From the NCBI GenBank assembly GCA_001557505.1, contig LSAX01000002.1:4340001-4404000 (forward strand): a stretch of DNA of 64,000 nucleotides, in the 5' to 3' direction. The notes under the pieces are model-generated. The model searched no databases and had not been told where the DNA came from. It worked only from the letters and a program-made list of their open reading frames with translations. Source of the stretch: Reticulascus tulasneorum. Its lineage: Eukaryota; Ascomycota; Sordariomycetes; Glomerellales; Reticulascaceae. The position numbers and the translations under genes are program-made. Shown in pieces: positions 46,549 to 57,768 of the stretch; the first letter of the stretch is position 1, and every line of letters starts with the position of its first letter.

Positions 46549-47064
46549 TGAACGGGTTGGGTGGGCTACGAGTCTCCAGGAGTTTGCCAGGGACACATCG
46601 TGGTTACTCTTTTCTTTTAGGGGGTTTTGGTATTGGGTTGTAACCAAGAGCCTTGGTTGAATGCGTTAGACAAACGTTTGGGTTTACATGTCAGTCAATA
46701 CACCAGAATAGGAAATGAACTTTGAACGCAATGAAGAAAATGGTGTACTGATTCGGAAACCAATTCCATCAGGATCGCCCACATCTATGTGCCGGTTCTG
46801 TGCCACCCGTCAATGGTCACCAGGAAATCTTGGCTCACATCTGCCGATGACAACACTTTTAGCCACCTTGGCTTGCCCCTCCCCGTATGTATTTCCTCAG
46901 AGAACAACAGAAAAAAAAAAGGCAAGTTCATTAAGTACTCATGGATGCAGGTTTCCAATGATTTCTGGCTAACGATTTGATTTATTGCCGCCAGTATGCT
47001 TTGAATGCTATATACAAGAATGCCTCTGGTGCCAACATGATGAATTCCACCACAGCGACGCCGT
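46549..47064. other. Convergent 3' spacer
   Basis: 516 bases between convergent genes, with an A10-11 run near 46911. Nothing else seen. Confidence 0.6.
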
Positions 47065-47859
47065 TTAACAGGCGATAGGTCGCGGTCCCGGAGCCAGATA
47101 CGGCTTGTTAGCATTATTGGGTACGCCACCTGTGCCATAGATGCTGGCCAATATAGCGGGATCGCTTTGCTGATATGCGCCAGGGAACTTGACGGTGGAG
47201 CTCGGCGTGAACGACCCAGATCCGGTAACTTTAATGTTTGCACAGGAGATATAAAACTGCGCTCCACGCTGCTGGTGGGCGGAATGCAAAGCTAGAAGCT
47301 CTACTCGGAGCAGATAGTCGCCAGGGGCAATGCAAGTGGGCAGCTTGAAAAAGCTCCAGCCGTTGTTTGCAACCATGTTGTCGACACCCCATTTCCCGCT
47401 GCTGACATCGTAGTTGTCCTCGGCGATCTTGAACCAGCTCAGACCACTGGTGCTGGCGCTGGCGGCGTTGTCGACTTTTGCAAGCCACGCGGTGACGGGG
47501 CCATGGTGCGACTTGGCGATCGGGTTGTCCGGGTCGCCAGCGAACTGGGCACCGCCGATAACATGCTGCCACCAGGAGCCGACTTTGTCGCCAGCTGCTA
47601 TGGTAATAACTTCCTTAGATGTGGTTGCAACTTTGCCGCAAATAATGTCGCTGGATGTGACATCCTGAACAGGGTTGTTCTGGTTTGGGGCTCGGAGGCC
47701 AGCGAGAGAGCCTAACTGCTTGTCGTTGACGGAGAGTTTCTATGGACGGTTAGAGGATGAACTGACACAGGTATGTCCTGTGAGGAGACTTACTTGGAAG
47801 ATGCAGTGACCCTGGGCCAAGGCAGCAAAGGCCAATGCTGATACTGTAGAAACCTTCAT
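47065..47859 (-). CDS. AA9 lytic polysaccharide monooxygenase
   Basis: Two exons on the minus strand (47859-47794, 47739-47065) encode 246 aa. The signal peptide is MKVSTVSALAFAALAQG, placing His18 at the mature N-terminus, as the copper histidine brace requires. The second brace His lies in NPIAKSHHGPVTAWLAKVD. The axial Tyr and neighbouring Gln are in QQRGAQFYISCANIKV. Other AA9 blocks are SLAGLRAPNQNNPVQDVTS, WFKIAEDNYD and LPTCIAPGDYLLRVELLALH. The protein ends soon after the catalytic domain and has no carbohydrate-binding module. It cleaves cellulose or similar beta-glucans oxidatively in the medium, needing an electron donor and peroxide or oxygen. Confidence 0.95.
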
Positions 47860-48814
47860 GTTGCGGACTTGATTCTCGAGACCAGGGTTGGAAAAGAAGA
47901 GAGTGACGCGTTCAAAGCGATTGTGGTGATGACTGGAGTATCCAGGGACGCACTGGACGGTGCTACCACGGCGGCTATATATACCGCTTCCTTCAACGAG
48001 CGAAGCCGTCCAGCTGTCAGCGGACTCGGCGCCGAGCCCAAAACGTCGGAACACATCTCGAAGGCTTCCGTTGATATTGTCGCCAACGCAACAAACAGAT
48101 TGCCACCAAGCCCAATCCCACCAGCAAAACCCTGTTGTAGTCGTCCCGACCAATCCTGGCTGCAGGACATATAGCTGTGGACAAATCAAAATCTGGGGAA
48201 AGGAACTGCCGAAAGTCCCGAAGGGGTTTCCCCGGACGGAAGAGGGAGAATTTGACCGGTTCAGATAGATTGGGCGAGTCACCAGCAGGTGCGAGTGATT
48301 GGCTGGTGGGGATCGTACATAAGATCGTTTTTATGGCTGGCACTTTGGTAGGTGGAATGGGCACTTTAGGCGGGATCCGCGAACGGTCACGCGTGGTGGC
48401 GCTGTGGAGGTGGTTAATATAAAGTGCACGGCGCGGGAAAGCGATCGTCATTTTGCTTTGGCGAGGAAATTGGGATGCATGGCTCGCTACGGCACATTTA
48501 GGACGGGAATGCCACAATCTCTACGATCTTCGATAAACCTAGGCAAGATCAAAGCGGTTTACCATGTAGACGGGACAGGAGGTCAGCGCCGCGGGAGCTT
48601 CTTAAAGAGTGGCATGGAGCTTGATAGCATCGTGGCTTGGGAGTCTCTATTAGAATCTGACATCAATTACGGCTCTCCTCCCCTGCCTAGATCGGGTGGT
48701 GGCGACCTCCTGGTTGGGACCATATTGAATAATGCAATGGGTGCTATTACAGACAAGTCGGTCTTGCCTCTATGTATTACAATCTGCGCCGTGCCTCTAT
48801 ATGACGCTCGTCTC
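47860..48814. other. Promoter of the AA9 gene and 3' flank of the oxidase gene
   Basis: 955 bases. It contains the AA9 TATA box. A plus-strand frame at 48404-48850 overlaps the oxidase 3' end and is judged spurious. Confidence 0.55.
47976..47983 (-). promoter_or_regulatory. TATA box of the AA9 gene
   Basis: TATATATA lies 117 bases upstream of the AA9 start codon, a usual fungal distance. Confidence 0.5.
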
Positions 48815-50875
48815 TCAATTATTTTCATCCTCGAAATACGACAGCACTAGCGGGTCGTGAGTATCGTTACCATACGCACTGCCGCCATAATCTAGATAGC
48901 CTTCGATGTACGGGTGAGGGATCTCGTGTAGGATGGCAGCTGCATCTCCAAAAACCCAGACGGTTTGCATTCCTATGCATGCCGTTGTCAGTTAACTCAT
49001 TACCTCCATTCACTGACTGGTGATTCGTTGGAAGGAAGGTATCGGACTCACCCATGAGCATGTGTTGCAAAACATGGCAATGCATCATCCAAACACCAAC
49101 GTTATCCTCCGTGACCCGTATCCGCCAGGCGCGAAACCCAGCAGTAACATGAGGCTCGCCCCTGGCAGTGTACCGAAACAGATTTGTTGTGTCGCGCTTG
49201 GCGGGCGTGTAGTTCTTGAAGCGCTCTTCGTTGACCTCCGCATTGTAGGTACCGTTTCCGGAACCTAAGTCCCAATAATGCTCGCCGTGCGCGTGGATAG
49301 GGTGGGAGTCGAAACCGCCTGTGGGACCCGAATTACTCAACCAGACAATATCTAGCACTTCCCCTACCTTGGCTGGGAAAGCACGTGTCTTGGGATCCCA
49401 GCCATTATTCGCGATCGCTGCATCATAGTCGGGCGTTGTGCCTTTCGTATATGCGGTTATGAGGTACGGAGTGAAATAGTCCCTCTCGAGCGCGAATTCG
49501 GTCCACGAGAGGTCGTTTTGCCTGAGAGGTGTCAGTTTCGGTCTCATAGTCTGCGTTGCCAGCTACTCACTCCCAAACTAAAGATCCAGTAACCGAGCCA
49601 TTGACGTAAGAACCGTTTACGATATCTTGGTTCATGGTAATATAAACAGTGCGGGTCACCTCAGAAAGAGTTGGGAACGGGTCCTTCGGGTTAAGCGACT
49701 CAAGCGTATACTCCAGCCACTGCGTCACGTCACCAGTCAAGTTGACGGGTGAGATGCTGGGCAACGGACCAGATGGCTCGGGAATTGGCGCTCCACAAGG
49801 TGGCCCCCTCTTTACCTTGGATGTTGAATTTCTAGATGAACGAGTGTCGTACTGCAACAAGGCGTAGCCTGTCAATATTGTCGGGCGGTCCCTGCTTTCA
49901 AAACGGAGCCAATAACTGTCCCTGCCTTCTGCGTCCAGTTCCTCTTGAGTTTTCGTAGTAAGCAGAGCACTAAACCGCTGGCCACTTCCCAGTTGAATTC
50001 TGTCAGTGGTGGCCGGCTTTGTGTATTGTCCATCCGCCTCAATTATAAACAGTTCTGAGTGGCCTTCAATGCCAAGAGTGACAAAAGACAGCGCGCATGC
50101 GTTGACAAACCGAAGCCTGTATGTCTTGCCTGGCTTGACTTTCAGGACATACGGCTTGCACGAGGCATCCGTGGCGTTCTCAAACGATGTGTTTCCCGTG
50201 CGGTCGTTAAATGTTAAGGTCTTCGGCTCCCCAGACCATTTGAATGGAATGGCCCTCAGGCCCGCCTCGATTTGAGCATCCGGGGCTGGGTAATAGTCCC
50301 CAAACACAATTGGGATATCTTCATCGTACTCGTAGGCAGGTTCTTCACTGTCTTCAACAATCAAAAGTCCATGTGCCGTCACAGCTTGAAAGCCAATATG
50401 GGAGTGGTAGAAGTATGTGCCTGCGTCGCCGACCTCGGGGTGTATCTCGTAGTCGAAGAAATGCCCAGGGGCAATTGGCCATTGCGAGGCCAAAGGAGTC
50501 CCGTCAGAGAATGGGGCTGTTCTCATTGTGAGTCCGTGCCAGTGCTTCATTTCAATCGTCAGCCCTAAATTTCAATCGTGACGGATATGTTTAACATGCC
50601 ACAGTGAGGTTCAGGTCCGAGATCTCATTGTAGACCCTGATCCAAGTGGTTTTCCCCTCGACCAGGTATATCGGGGGTCCGGGAGAAGTGCCATTGAACA
50701 CGACCGAGTGCCGACTCTCGCAATTGAGGGTGATGTTTTGTGCTGTCGCGACAAGCACGTATTCTGGTTGCCATGTCGCATCGTGAGTGGTGGCGGAGGA
50801 GCCGGCAGCAATGCAACTCCCGAGAAGTCCGAATTGCAATGAGAGAGATAACAGCTGAGAGAAGGACCACTTCAT
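48815..50875 (-). CDS. Multicopper oxidase (ascomycete laccase/ascorbate-oxidase-like)
   Basis: Four exons on the minus strand (50875-50600, 50544-49571, 49521-49052, 48972-48815) encode 625 aa. I start at the ATG in CCAAAATGA, giving the signal peptide MKWSFSQLLSLSLQFGLLG; an in-frame ATG 24 bases upstream is possible. All four copper motifs are present: HWHGLT, YFYHSHIGFQ, HPIHAHGEHYWDLG and MMHCHVLQHMLMG. NLTVHWHG forms only if the first intron is read as GC-AG (GCATGT...AAG). The GT alternative inserts seven residues. The C-terminal exon (GMQTVWVFGDAAAILHEIP) is typical of ascorbate-oxidase-like fungal enzymes. It is an extracellular oxidase of phenols or similar reductants, coupled to reduction of oxygen to water. 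Next to an AA9 LPMO, it may contribute to plant polymer attack. Confidence 0.92.
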
Positions 50876-52193
50876 TTTGGCGAAGAAGTATGATCTCACA
50901 TCAAAGAACGGCGTGTGGAAGAGTCATATTCCTTCGAAATGTGAGCTTGGGCAACAGTTTTATTTGAATGACCACACTGCATTTGAGCACTCCTTCGACA
51001 TTGCTCCAGACCGTCCATTTCCAGGAACCTGGGCGATAAGTTTTAGGCTATCAGAACCCTGTCGTTGTTTATGTCGTAAGACGATGATCGTAGCTTCGCC
51101 TCACTTATTAGCCCAGCTTACTCCAACGCGGCGCCTCTGGTTGGACAGGTCGTACTGAAGGAACAGCAGGATCGTCATTTGCGCCAGCGAAAGCTTGACA
51201 GCAAGCTCGCCGGAATAGGCCTGGACTTAAATCAGCCATGATTCGCTTGATCCTCCATGGACTACTACTGCTCCATGGACGGACTACTGCTGCATTCTAA
51301 TTTTACAACGCACTGCCGAATCACTAGATACGCGTATTCATATGCGCCGGAGTCGCACAAAACACAAGTTGAGATTAGTTAGGCTTCACAGTTCCGCTAC
51401 CATGTAGTAACACACCTGGTTATTTCACAGTTCCGTGCATCGCTACTTGAGAGCCACATTGCCGTTATTCAAGATCTAAAAAGTTGGGAGCCGCGAAAAA
51501 GGGGAGCGGCACGATTTAGAAATACAGGCAAATGACCAACGCAGGCGGCGGGTATTGAGGCTCAATCCTTTTGGTGACTACCTTATTCCCGCTGCATCTC
51601 AGGATGCAAAGATGCTACATGGCTAGCTGATAGGTATTACCTTGGTTTAGGAGTGGTTGTGTGGTGTGTGCCAGGGCAAGCCGATATGCCTGTATTACCC
51701 CTGCAGCCTTGCAGCATATTCCACACTTCCTCGCCCACACAGCACTGAAAGCGGCTTCGTCTTGCCTGAAGGATTTCCAGCTAGTGTGGCAATGTTGGTG
51801 TCCTGACAATCGCTGACCGGGTTTATGTGGACCAAGTCAATCTGCCCTGCCATCATCAAAGGCTTGTCACTACGTACATTTAGGTCCTTATTCCAATCGA
51901 TTTTCAACAAATGCTTGGACCCCTACAGAGGAATTGTCTTATATCCTAGATGTAGATGTTCCGTCGGTGTTGCGGGTTCTTCGCCAAAACAGCAACTAGC
52001 CAAATGTGGGCCACCACTAGGTACCTAGTGTAAGTAAGTTCTGATGTTCGTCGATGACGTCGATGTGACTGGCATTTCGTGATCCGAATTTTCCTTAACT
52101 TATGGATTGTGCAGATTGTATCTCATACAATAGTAAGAAGAATTCGCACCCCTGTCTTTATCTTATCGCCCAACATCTGCATAGCTTCGAGAA
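50876..52193. other. Divergent spacer, no gene seen
   Basis: 1.3 kb between the multicopper oxidase and the SDR. A short repeated word CTCCATGGAC occurs twice near 51257-51284. No coding region supported. Confidence 0.5.
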
Positions 52194-52841
52194 ATGGCGC
52201 CAAAAGGCCTCGCAATTCTCATCGGCGCGGGTCCAACCTCAGGAGCAGGAATCGCCCGTGTCCTGGCCGATCCAGCCCGAGGAAACCTGGCCGTTGCACT
52301 TCTAGCTCGTACTGAATCCAAGCTCCAGGACATCTGTTCCGACCTCCGTAACTCGTCGAACGGGGGTATTTTGCATTCCTTCCCAACCGATACTCAGCCT
52401 GACAATCTGCGCAAAGCGTTTAAGGATATTGCGGCTCATGCAGACTTCAAGGACCTCAAACTGAAGGTGGCCATCTACCATATCAAAAACGGCGGTCAAA
52501 CATTGCTGGCCGAGACGGGTGGGGCAAAGAAGGGGACCATCATCTTCACAGGTACGCTCGGCGCAATGCGTACTAATCCAGGGTATGCCGCGTATGGAGC
52601 AGGCCGTGCTGCAACGAGGATGGTCACCCAGGCGATTGCGAAGGAGCACAGTAAGTTTGGCGTACAGTGCATACATGCCATCGCCAATGGAGCAATCATC
52701 GATGAGGACAGCGAGGATACGCAGACAGGGAAAAAGATGGCGGCCGAAGCAGTTGGAGAGACATATCTTTGGCTGGCGCAACAACCTAGTACGTTGTGGG
52801 TGCACGAACTAGACCTCAGACCAGCACAGGAGTCGTTTTAG
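52194..52841 (+). CDS. Short-chain dehydrogenase-like protein lacking an internal segment
   Basis: A single exon of 215 aa. The N-terminus KGLAILIGAGPTSGAGIARVLA is a Rossmann dinucleotide motif. The end (VHELDLRPAQESF) matches a fungal SDR group of about 255-265 residues. Between strand 4 (LKVAIYHIK, to residue 98) and strand 5 (KKGTIIFTGTLGAM, from about 112) only about 13 residues remain. The SDR fold needs a helix of some 45-50 residues there. The reading frame is kept. The active-site Tyr region is YAAYGAGRAATRMVTQ, with Arg where SDRs carry Lys, as in related fungal proteins. Without the helix the dimer face and cofactor site should be damaged, so it may be inactive. Confidence 0.75.
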   Translation: MAPKGLAILIGAGPTSGAGIARVLADPARGNLAVALLARTESKLQDICSDLRNSSNGGILHSFPTDTQPDNLRKAFKDIAAHADFKDLKLKVAIYHIKNGGQTLLAETGGAKKGTIIFTGTLGAMRTNPGYAAYGAGRAATRMVTQAIAKEHSKFGVQCIHAIANGAIIDEDSEDTQTGKKMAAEAVGETYLWLAQQPSTLWVHELDLRPAQESF

Positions 52842-53632
52842 CGGTCCGTCTCATAATGGACTGACAAGCAACTTGATCGTATCGCCTGTTCGGTTCTGAC
52901 TCCCCGATCTCTCCTGTAGGTTCTTCGTGTTAGCTGAATCAGAGTACTCAGAGCCTCAGTGACCCAGGCCATTTCTCTCCTACCTGGTTTGTGACGGAGG
53001 ATATCCCAGATCCTCTTAAACCAGAAGTAAATTTTCATCTTACCCTGCTCTCCACAAGGGGCCGTTCATCAGCCCTTCTGCGTGTCAATCTCCTCAAGGC
53101 ACATGGTTCAGTATACGAGTTTCACATGTCAATTCTTTGTAGACGGGCAGCTACCGTTCTGTATTTTGTCGAAATTTTGATAAAGATGACAAAGGATCCA
53201 GGTATTCGCTGGGGATTCCCAGATACGACGACCCACTACCCGCATGAGCTTAAAGTTCACGACTGGCTATTTGATCTTGGATCCTCAGTAGGACACCAGT
53301 GATTAGACATGTACACGGTGTCGATTCCAAACGGGTTGGTTTTGCAAGGCCTCTGTGCACGGAGGAGCTGGGGACCCGTATTCTCAATATCGATATAAAG
53401 GCGACTAGGTCTTATTTGCATGTGGTAATTATATGACGTCAACAGTTCGGAAGATGTGGCTCGACCACCTCTCCAGCCGTCATCGACAGACCGAGAATCA
53501 ATGATATCTGTATTCCTCTGTATAGAATAAACAAACTTCTAATTATTGAATGTCTTAATCTGCCATTCCTACTTCACGTACTGGACCTGCTGCGGCTGAT
53601 CAGCGCGCTTCAGGGCGACTACACCCAGCCTC
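52842..53632. other. Intergenic spacer
   Basis: 791 bases. A plus-strand open frame of about 100 codons at 52991-53302 begins with GTG and has no recognisable content. No gene supported. Confidence 0.5.
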
Positions 53633-54319
53633 ATGGAGCCTCAACGAAAAGTGCCCAAAAGAAATCAAGAACGCAGCATCGATTCACATCTAGATCCTGC
53701 TGTCATTTCAAAGGAATCTAGAATAGATCAGAGCCCAGAAAAGACTCTGAGCGTCCTGCAACGGCATATCCTCTTTTGGGACCGTGACAGCGATGGGATT
53801 ATTTACCCACAAGACGTCTTCAACGGATTTCGAGAACTAGGATTCAGCTTTCTCTTTTCTTTGGGCTCGTTGCTCATTCCCATATTCTTCTCTTATCCCA
53901 CACGCTTGGGACACAGCTGGTTCCCCGACCCATTTTTGAGAATATTCGTCAAGGACATTCACAAGGCGAAACACGGTTCGGACACCGGCATCTATGACTA
54001 TGATGGCAATTTCGATGCAGACAGGTTCCAGCGCCTTTTTGAGCGTTTCGATAGTTCTGGGTCCGGAGGACTGACTGCAGGCGACCTATGGAACCTGTGG
54101 GCGAAGGATCGTTGCGCGGCGGATCCAGCGGGCTGGAGCTTTGCGGCTATGGAATGGTGGACGACTTGGCTGCTTCTACAGAAAGACGGGCGAGTCTGGA
54201 AGGACGACCTAGAGGCATGCTACAATGGCACCCTCTTTTGGAAGATCAAAAGCGAACGCGAGTCGGGTCGCGAGAAGGAGAGAAGATCCACAATGAGGAA
54301 CTTTTTCAACCCAGAATAG
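53633..54319 (+). CDS. Caleosin-type peroxygenase
   Basis: A single exon of 228 aa. The caleosin domain (PF05042 type) is complete. It has an EF-hand calcium loop (DRDSDGIIYPQDV), a hydrophobic hairpin with proline knot (FLFSLGSLLIPIFFSYPTR), and the heme-associated and C-terminal blocks IHKAKHGSDTGIYDYDG and FDADRFQRLFERFD. WSFAAMEWWTTWLLLQKDGRVWKDDLEACYNGTLFWKI is the conserved end, split here as two motifs. Caleosins sit in the monolayer of lipid droplets, bind calcium and carry a heme used for fatty-acid hydroperoxide-dependent oxidation. In fungi they are linked to oxylipin metabolism and development. The context adds nothing further. Confidence 0.92.
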   Translation: MEPQRKVPKRNQERSIDSHLDPAVISKESRIDQSPEKTLSVLQRHILFWDRDSDGIIYPQDVFNGFRELGFSFLFSLGSLLIPIFFSYPTRLGHSWFPDPFLRIFVKDIHKAKHGSDTGIYDYDGNFDADRFQRLFERFDSSGSGGLTAGDLWNLWAKDRCAADPAGWSFAAMEWWTTWLLLQKDGRVWKDDLEACYNGTLFWKIKSERESGREKERRSTMRNFFNPE

Positions 54320-54623
54320 AACCCGCGTGCCCTCTGAAGTCATTTAGGGGACAAAAAGCTTCGGATCTGTCTTCCAGCCCAGCGGGGTTTGATTTTCGAT
54401 TAAAAGCGTTTTAAAACTAATGGAAGCCATTTCCAGGCTCTGGAATGCTTTGACAACCACGTAAATCATGAGATATATGGTGTCTAGGGATCCAATGGCT
54501 TCATATCACACTTCACATGTCCATCGTCTTGCTCTATAATTACAATCTTCGACACCAGGCGACACAAGGTTTTAACAGCAACCAATTATTTTAGTGTAAG
54601 CGCAACTATAACCACAATTCACC
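54320..54623. other. Convergent 3' spacer
   Basis: 304 AT-rich bases between convergent genes; nothing else seen. Confidence 0.6.
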
Positions 54624-56030
54624 CTACTGCCTGGGAGGCACACCCGCAAACAGACCACCTAGTCCTTCGTTCATGGTCGGATGTGTAATCACCAAGTCAG
54701 CTATTTCGGTGTACGGCAACCCCAGCTTCATAGCCAACTGCACCACTGGAAGCAGTTCTCCAACGCCCGCCCCAACAGCAGTGAATCCCAGGATCTTGTC
54801 GCCATCGGCTTCCACTACAGCCTTTGCAAACCCTTCCATCTGTCCATGAGTGCGGGTCCTCAGGAAAGCAGCCATCGGCAACTTGGCCAGCCGATACTTG
54901 ATCCCCTGTGCGTTGGCATCTTTCTCCCGCAGGCCACAATGCGCGACTTCTGGGCGTGTGAAGAGTGTCCAGGGCACTTGGCGACCAGTCGTACCGCCGG
55001 GTCGGGGTTTGCCTGTTAGATTTCCGAGGACGACCCTGAAGTCATCGTATCCTATGTGCGTGAAATGGGGGCTCCCTGCGCAATCACCAACAGCAAAGAC
55101 GCCTGGGACAGAAGTTTGAAGCTGCTCATCAACTTGAACGTGGCCACTAGGCGTAAGTTTGATCCCTGATTCAGTGAGGCCAATCTCTGAGGTATTAGGC
55201 GTCCGTCCAGCAGCCGCAAGGAGATGCGAGCCTCGGACTTCGATCTCCTTCCCCCCTTGGTTGAAAGTTACCACCACCTCCTCGCCAGAAGTACCTGATA
55301 CTTTGGTGACTGCTGCAGATGTCAAGAACTTGATTCCTTCGCGAGTGAGTACATCCTGCACGACCGAGACAATGTCCGCATCCTCGTTCTTCAAGATTTG
55401 GCTGCTTCGACCAATGACCGTAACCTCCGATCCGAAACGCCGGAAGGCTTGAGCGAGTTCCAGTCCCACATAGCCTGCACCAAGGATGACAAGGTGTGCT
55501 GGCAGGGTATCCAAGTCGAGTATTTCCACGTGTGTCAGGGGTTTTGATTCAATCAGCCCGGGAATCCTGCTGTCAACCACTGCCTTTGAACCAGTGCAGA
55601 TGACGACGGTATCCGCAGTAATAAGTCTTCCTCCATCGATCTCAACAGTCTTCGGACCAACCAACTTTCCATGCCCTTGAATCAACTCGACCTTCGTGTC
55701 GGCGAACTTGCCCAAGTGCATCTGGACCAGCCCATCCACCATGGCTACTTTTCGTTCCTTAACCTTGATCATGTCGGCTTTTCCATCCGCAGCATTCGCC
55801 ACGAACTTCCCAAGGCCAAATGTCTGTGCATGGTGGACATCGTTCGCTACCTCCGCGGAGTAGATGAAGTTCTTGCTTGGGAGACAAGCCACATTGGGAC
55901 AAGAGCCACCGATCCACTTGTGCTCGATAACGGCGCACTTCTTGCCCTGGCTGCCCAGCACCCAAGAGAGGATCTTTCCAGCCTCGCCGCTGCCAAGGGA
56001 GATATAGTCGAAATGTTCCGGTGTTGACAT
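54624..56030 (-). CDS. Pyridine nucleotide-disulfide oxidoreductase, mercuric-reductase-like
   Basis: A single exon; 468 aa from the ATG at 56030 (MSTPEHFDYISLGSGEAG). An in-frame ATG at 56099 would add 23 residues that do not look conserved. FAD binding is GSGEAG (13-18). The redox-active disulfide is Cys44/Cys49 in GGSCPNVACLPSK. The NAD(P) motif is VILGAGYVGLELA, and the second FAD contact is GVFAVGDCAGSP. The C-terminal catalytic His-Glu pair is HPTMNEGL. The class I disulfide reductase fold is complete. Mercuric reductase-like members without the N-terminal metal-binding domain occur widely in fungi; the true substrate (Hg(II), quinone or disulfide) is not known. It is cytosolic by absence of signals. 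Confidence 0.9.
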   Translation of the reverse strand: MSTPEHFDYISLGSGEAGKILSWVLGSQGKKCAVIEHKWIGGSCPNVACLPSKNFIYSAEVANDVHHAQTFGLGKFVANAADGKADMIKVKERKVAMVDGLVQMHLGKFADTKVELIQGHGKLVGPKTVEIDGGRLITADTVVICTGSKAVVDSRIPGLIESKPLTHVEILDLDTLPAHLVILGAGYVGLELAQAFRRFGSEVTVIGRSSQILKNEDADIVSVVQDVLTREGIKFLTSAAVTKVSGTSGEEVVVTFNQGGKEIEVRGSHLLAAAGRTPNTSEIGLTESGIKLTPSGHVQVDEQLQTSVPGVFAVGDCAGSPHFTHIGYDDFRVVLGNLTGKPRPGGTTGRQVPWTLFTRPEVAHCGLREKDANAQGIKYRLAKLPMAAFLRTRTHGQMEGFAKAVVEADGDKILGFTAVGAGVGELLPVVQLAMKLGLPYTEIADLVITHPTMNEGLGGLFAGVPPRQ

Positions 56031-56746
56031 GACGATAAGATTATTACTGGTGTAGGAAGGAAGTGCTAGGGGCATGAAAGCTGATATTACGAGTCGCAAA
56101 ACGTGTCAAGAGTTTGAGCTGTGGAAGTTTAGGACTGGAACTGGGGTAAATTGGACTGCGAGACGCAGCCCATTTAGTAGTCCAGACCCGATGATGAATC
56201 TTTTGCCGTTGATGAACTCCATCTTGTCATTGTGGGCTATCACGCTAGATTTCTGCACTGCAATACGGGCAGCTTAGTAAGTTTTGCCTGCCATATTGCA
56301 ACGGCATGCAGGAGTTTATGATTTTCATTTGGTAAATTCCTGTGCAACCGCCTTAAGTCCTTATGAGAGTACATGCCGCGGTTCGTATTTCGCAGTGTTC
56401 GGAATTAACGATGCGCGGGCCATGCCCGCATCGGCATCGTGGTTCCCCGCCATAGTAAGCTGAGCTGCGGAATGTTGCTGACTAGGCCAGGGCTGAGCTT
56501 CTGGGCCGGCCTATCAGCTCATATGAAAATGTCACGGCAGTGGATCGAGAGGACCCTGAATGGCGCCATCAACGTAGTCTGGAAACTCGGGTACAGTAAG
56601 TCATGCTCGCAGAGGTGATCAATGATATCACTCTTTGCGAGGCCTTCTATTAGTAGTTATGGATGCCAGCGACTTAGCCACCATGCAAAAACACAACCAA
56701 ACGCCGTCTACAAACCGTGCCGTTCTATAAAGTCCTAGACATTCCG
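56031..56746. other. Intergenic spacer
   Basis: 716 bases between two minus-strand genes; no coding region supported. Confidence 0.5.
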
Positions 56747-57768
56747 TTAATCTAACGCCTCTTCCTTGTGAATCTCAATGCCTGGAGCTGCCCCAACCAA
56801 CGTCTTGCACTGGGCATAGATAACAAACTGGCCAGCCACCAAACCACATGTCATGATCACTCGAGGACCCAGACCCGTCGTCAACAGCCTCTTTGGGCCA
56901 AACTCGCGTGCAAGCTGAAACATCCTGCTCGTGGCACCCTGCTTCGGGTCTCCAGCTCCTTTGTTCATGGCGGACAGCAGTGTGTCCGCCGGGTGCGAGA
57001 GTACGGCCGCCGCAACACCAGCCACAATACCAGACGCGAGCTCAACGCCTGTCGATTGCAGTTGAGTTATCTTGGCCTTGCGTTCGGACCCCATCGCGCG
57101 ATAGATGACTTCCACTGCCGCTTCGTGCACCGAGAACTGTCCAACAGCGTATGGGACCTGCTTGAACAGGAGCGGCACAAACCCCGAGTAAAAGCCCCGG
57201 AATCCCTCCTCCCTTGCAAGGCGCATGAAGCCGGACGTCAGTCCGGTAGCGAACCCACGCTGAGAAACGAGCCGAATACGCGTCGCTTCCAGTGGGCAGA
57301 GCAGAATGTCTGCGAAAAACTCGGCGGTCGCGCTGGCCCCCAGATAGATGGCAGTACGGTTTTTGACAGCCTTCTCCGGGCCGCCGGCGAGCGTCACGAA
57401 CTGCTTCTTGAAGAATTCGTACCCTGCGAACTTGCCGCCTCCCTGAACAAGGTAGCCCACCGCTGTGGGACCAAACCCAGTGAGTAGAGCAGCGCCGCCC
57501 TCGTTGGCGACGATGGTCCGCCCCGCGCGGACCATGTTGAAACCCTTCAATGCATCGTCGACTTGAATTCGCGTCTTGACGACGTCAATTGGCGTCGCAG
57601 CCTACGGTGCGGTTAGCAATTGGGCACATACTGGAGGACGCATGATGCAATGGCTGAGTGATGACCTACGCCATGGGTGAGGGTTGCTGCGAGGGCACCC
57701 GCGCTGAAGAACTTGAAATAATCGGACGGCGTGAAGGTAGGCACCTCCGCTGATTTGGACGACGACAT
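56747..57768 (-). CDS. Mitochondrial phosphate carrier (MIR1/PIC2-like)
   Basis: Two exons on the minus strand (57768-57670, 57601-56747) encode 317 aa. The intron (donor GTAGGT, acceptor GTAG) restores THGAATPIDVVKTRIQVDD. Three solute-carrier repeats are seen with signatures PIDVVKTR, PLEATRIRLV and PADTLLSAM. KFAGYEFFKK and GFYSGFVPLLFKQVPYAVGQF are hallmarks of phosphate carriers. It brings phosphate into the matrix with a proton or in exchange for hydroxide. The start MSSSKSAEVPTF is preferred over an in-frame upstream extension that is not carrier-like. Confidence 0.93.

Noticed and set aside
48404..48850. Plus-strand open frame overlapping the oxidase 3' exon
   Set aside because: It has no family likeness, and the minus-strand exon here completes a canonical multicopper oxidase.
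56768..57487. Plus-strand frame of 239 codons
   Set aside because: It is the shadow of the phosphate carrier on the other strand.
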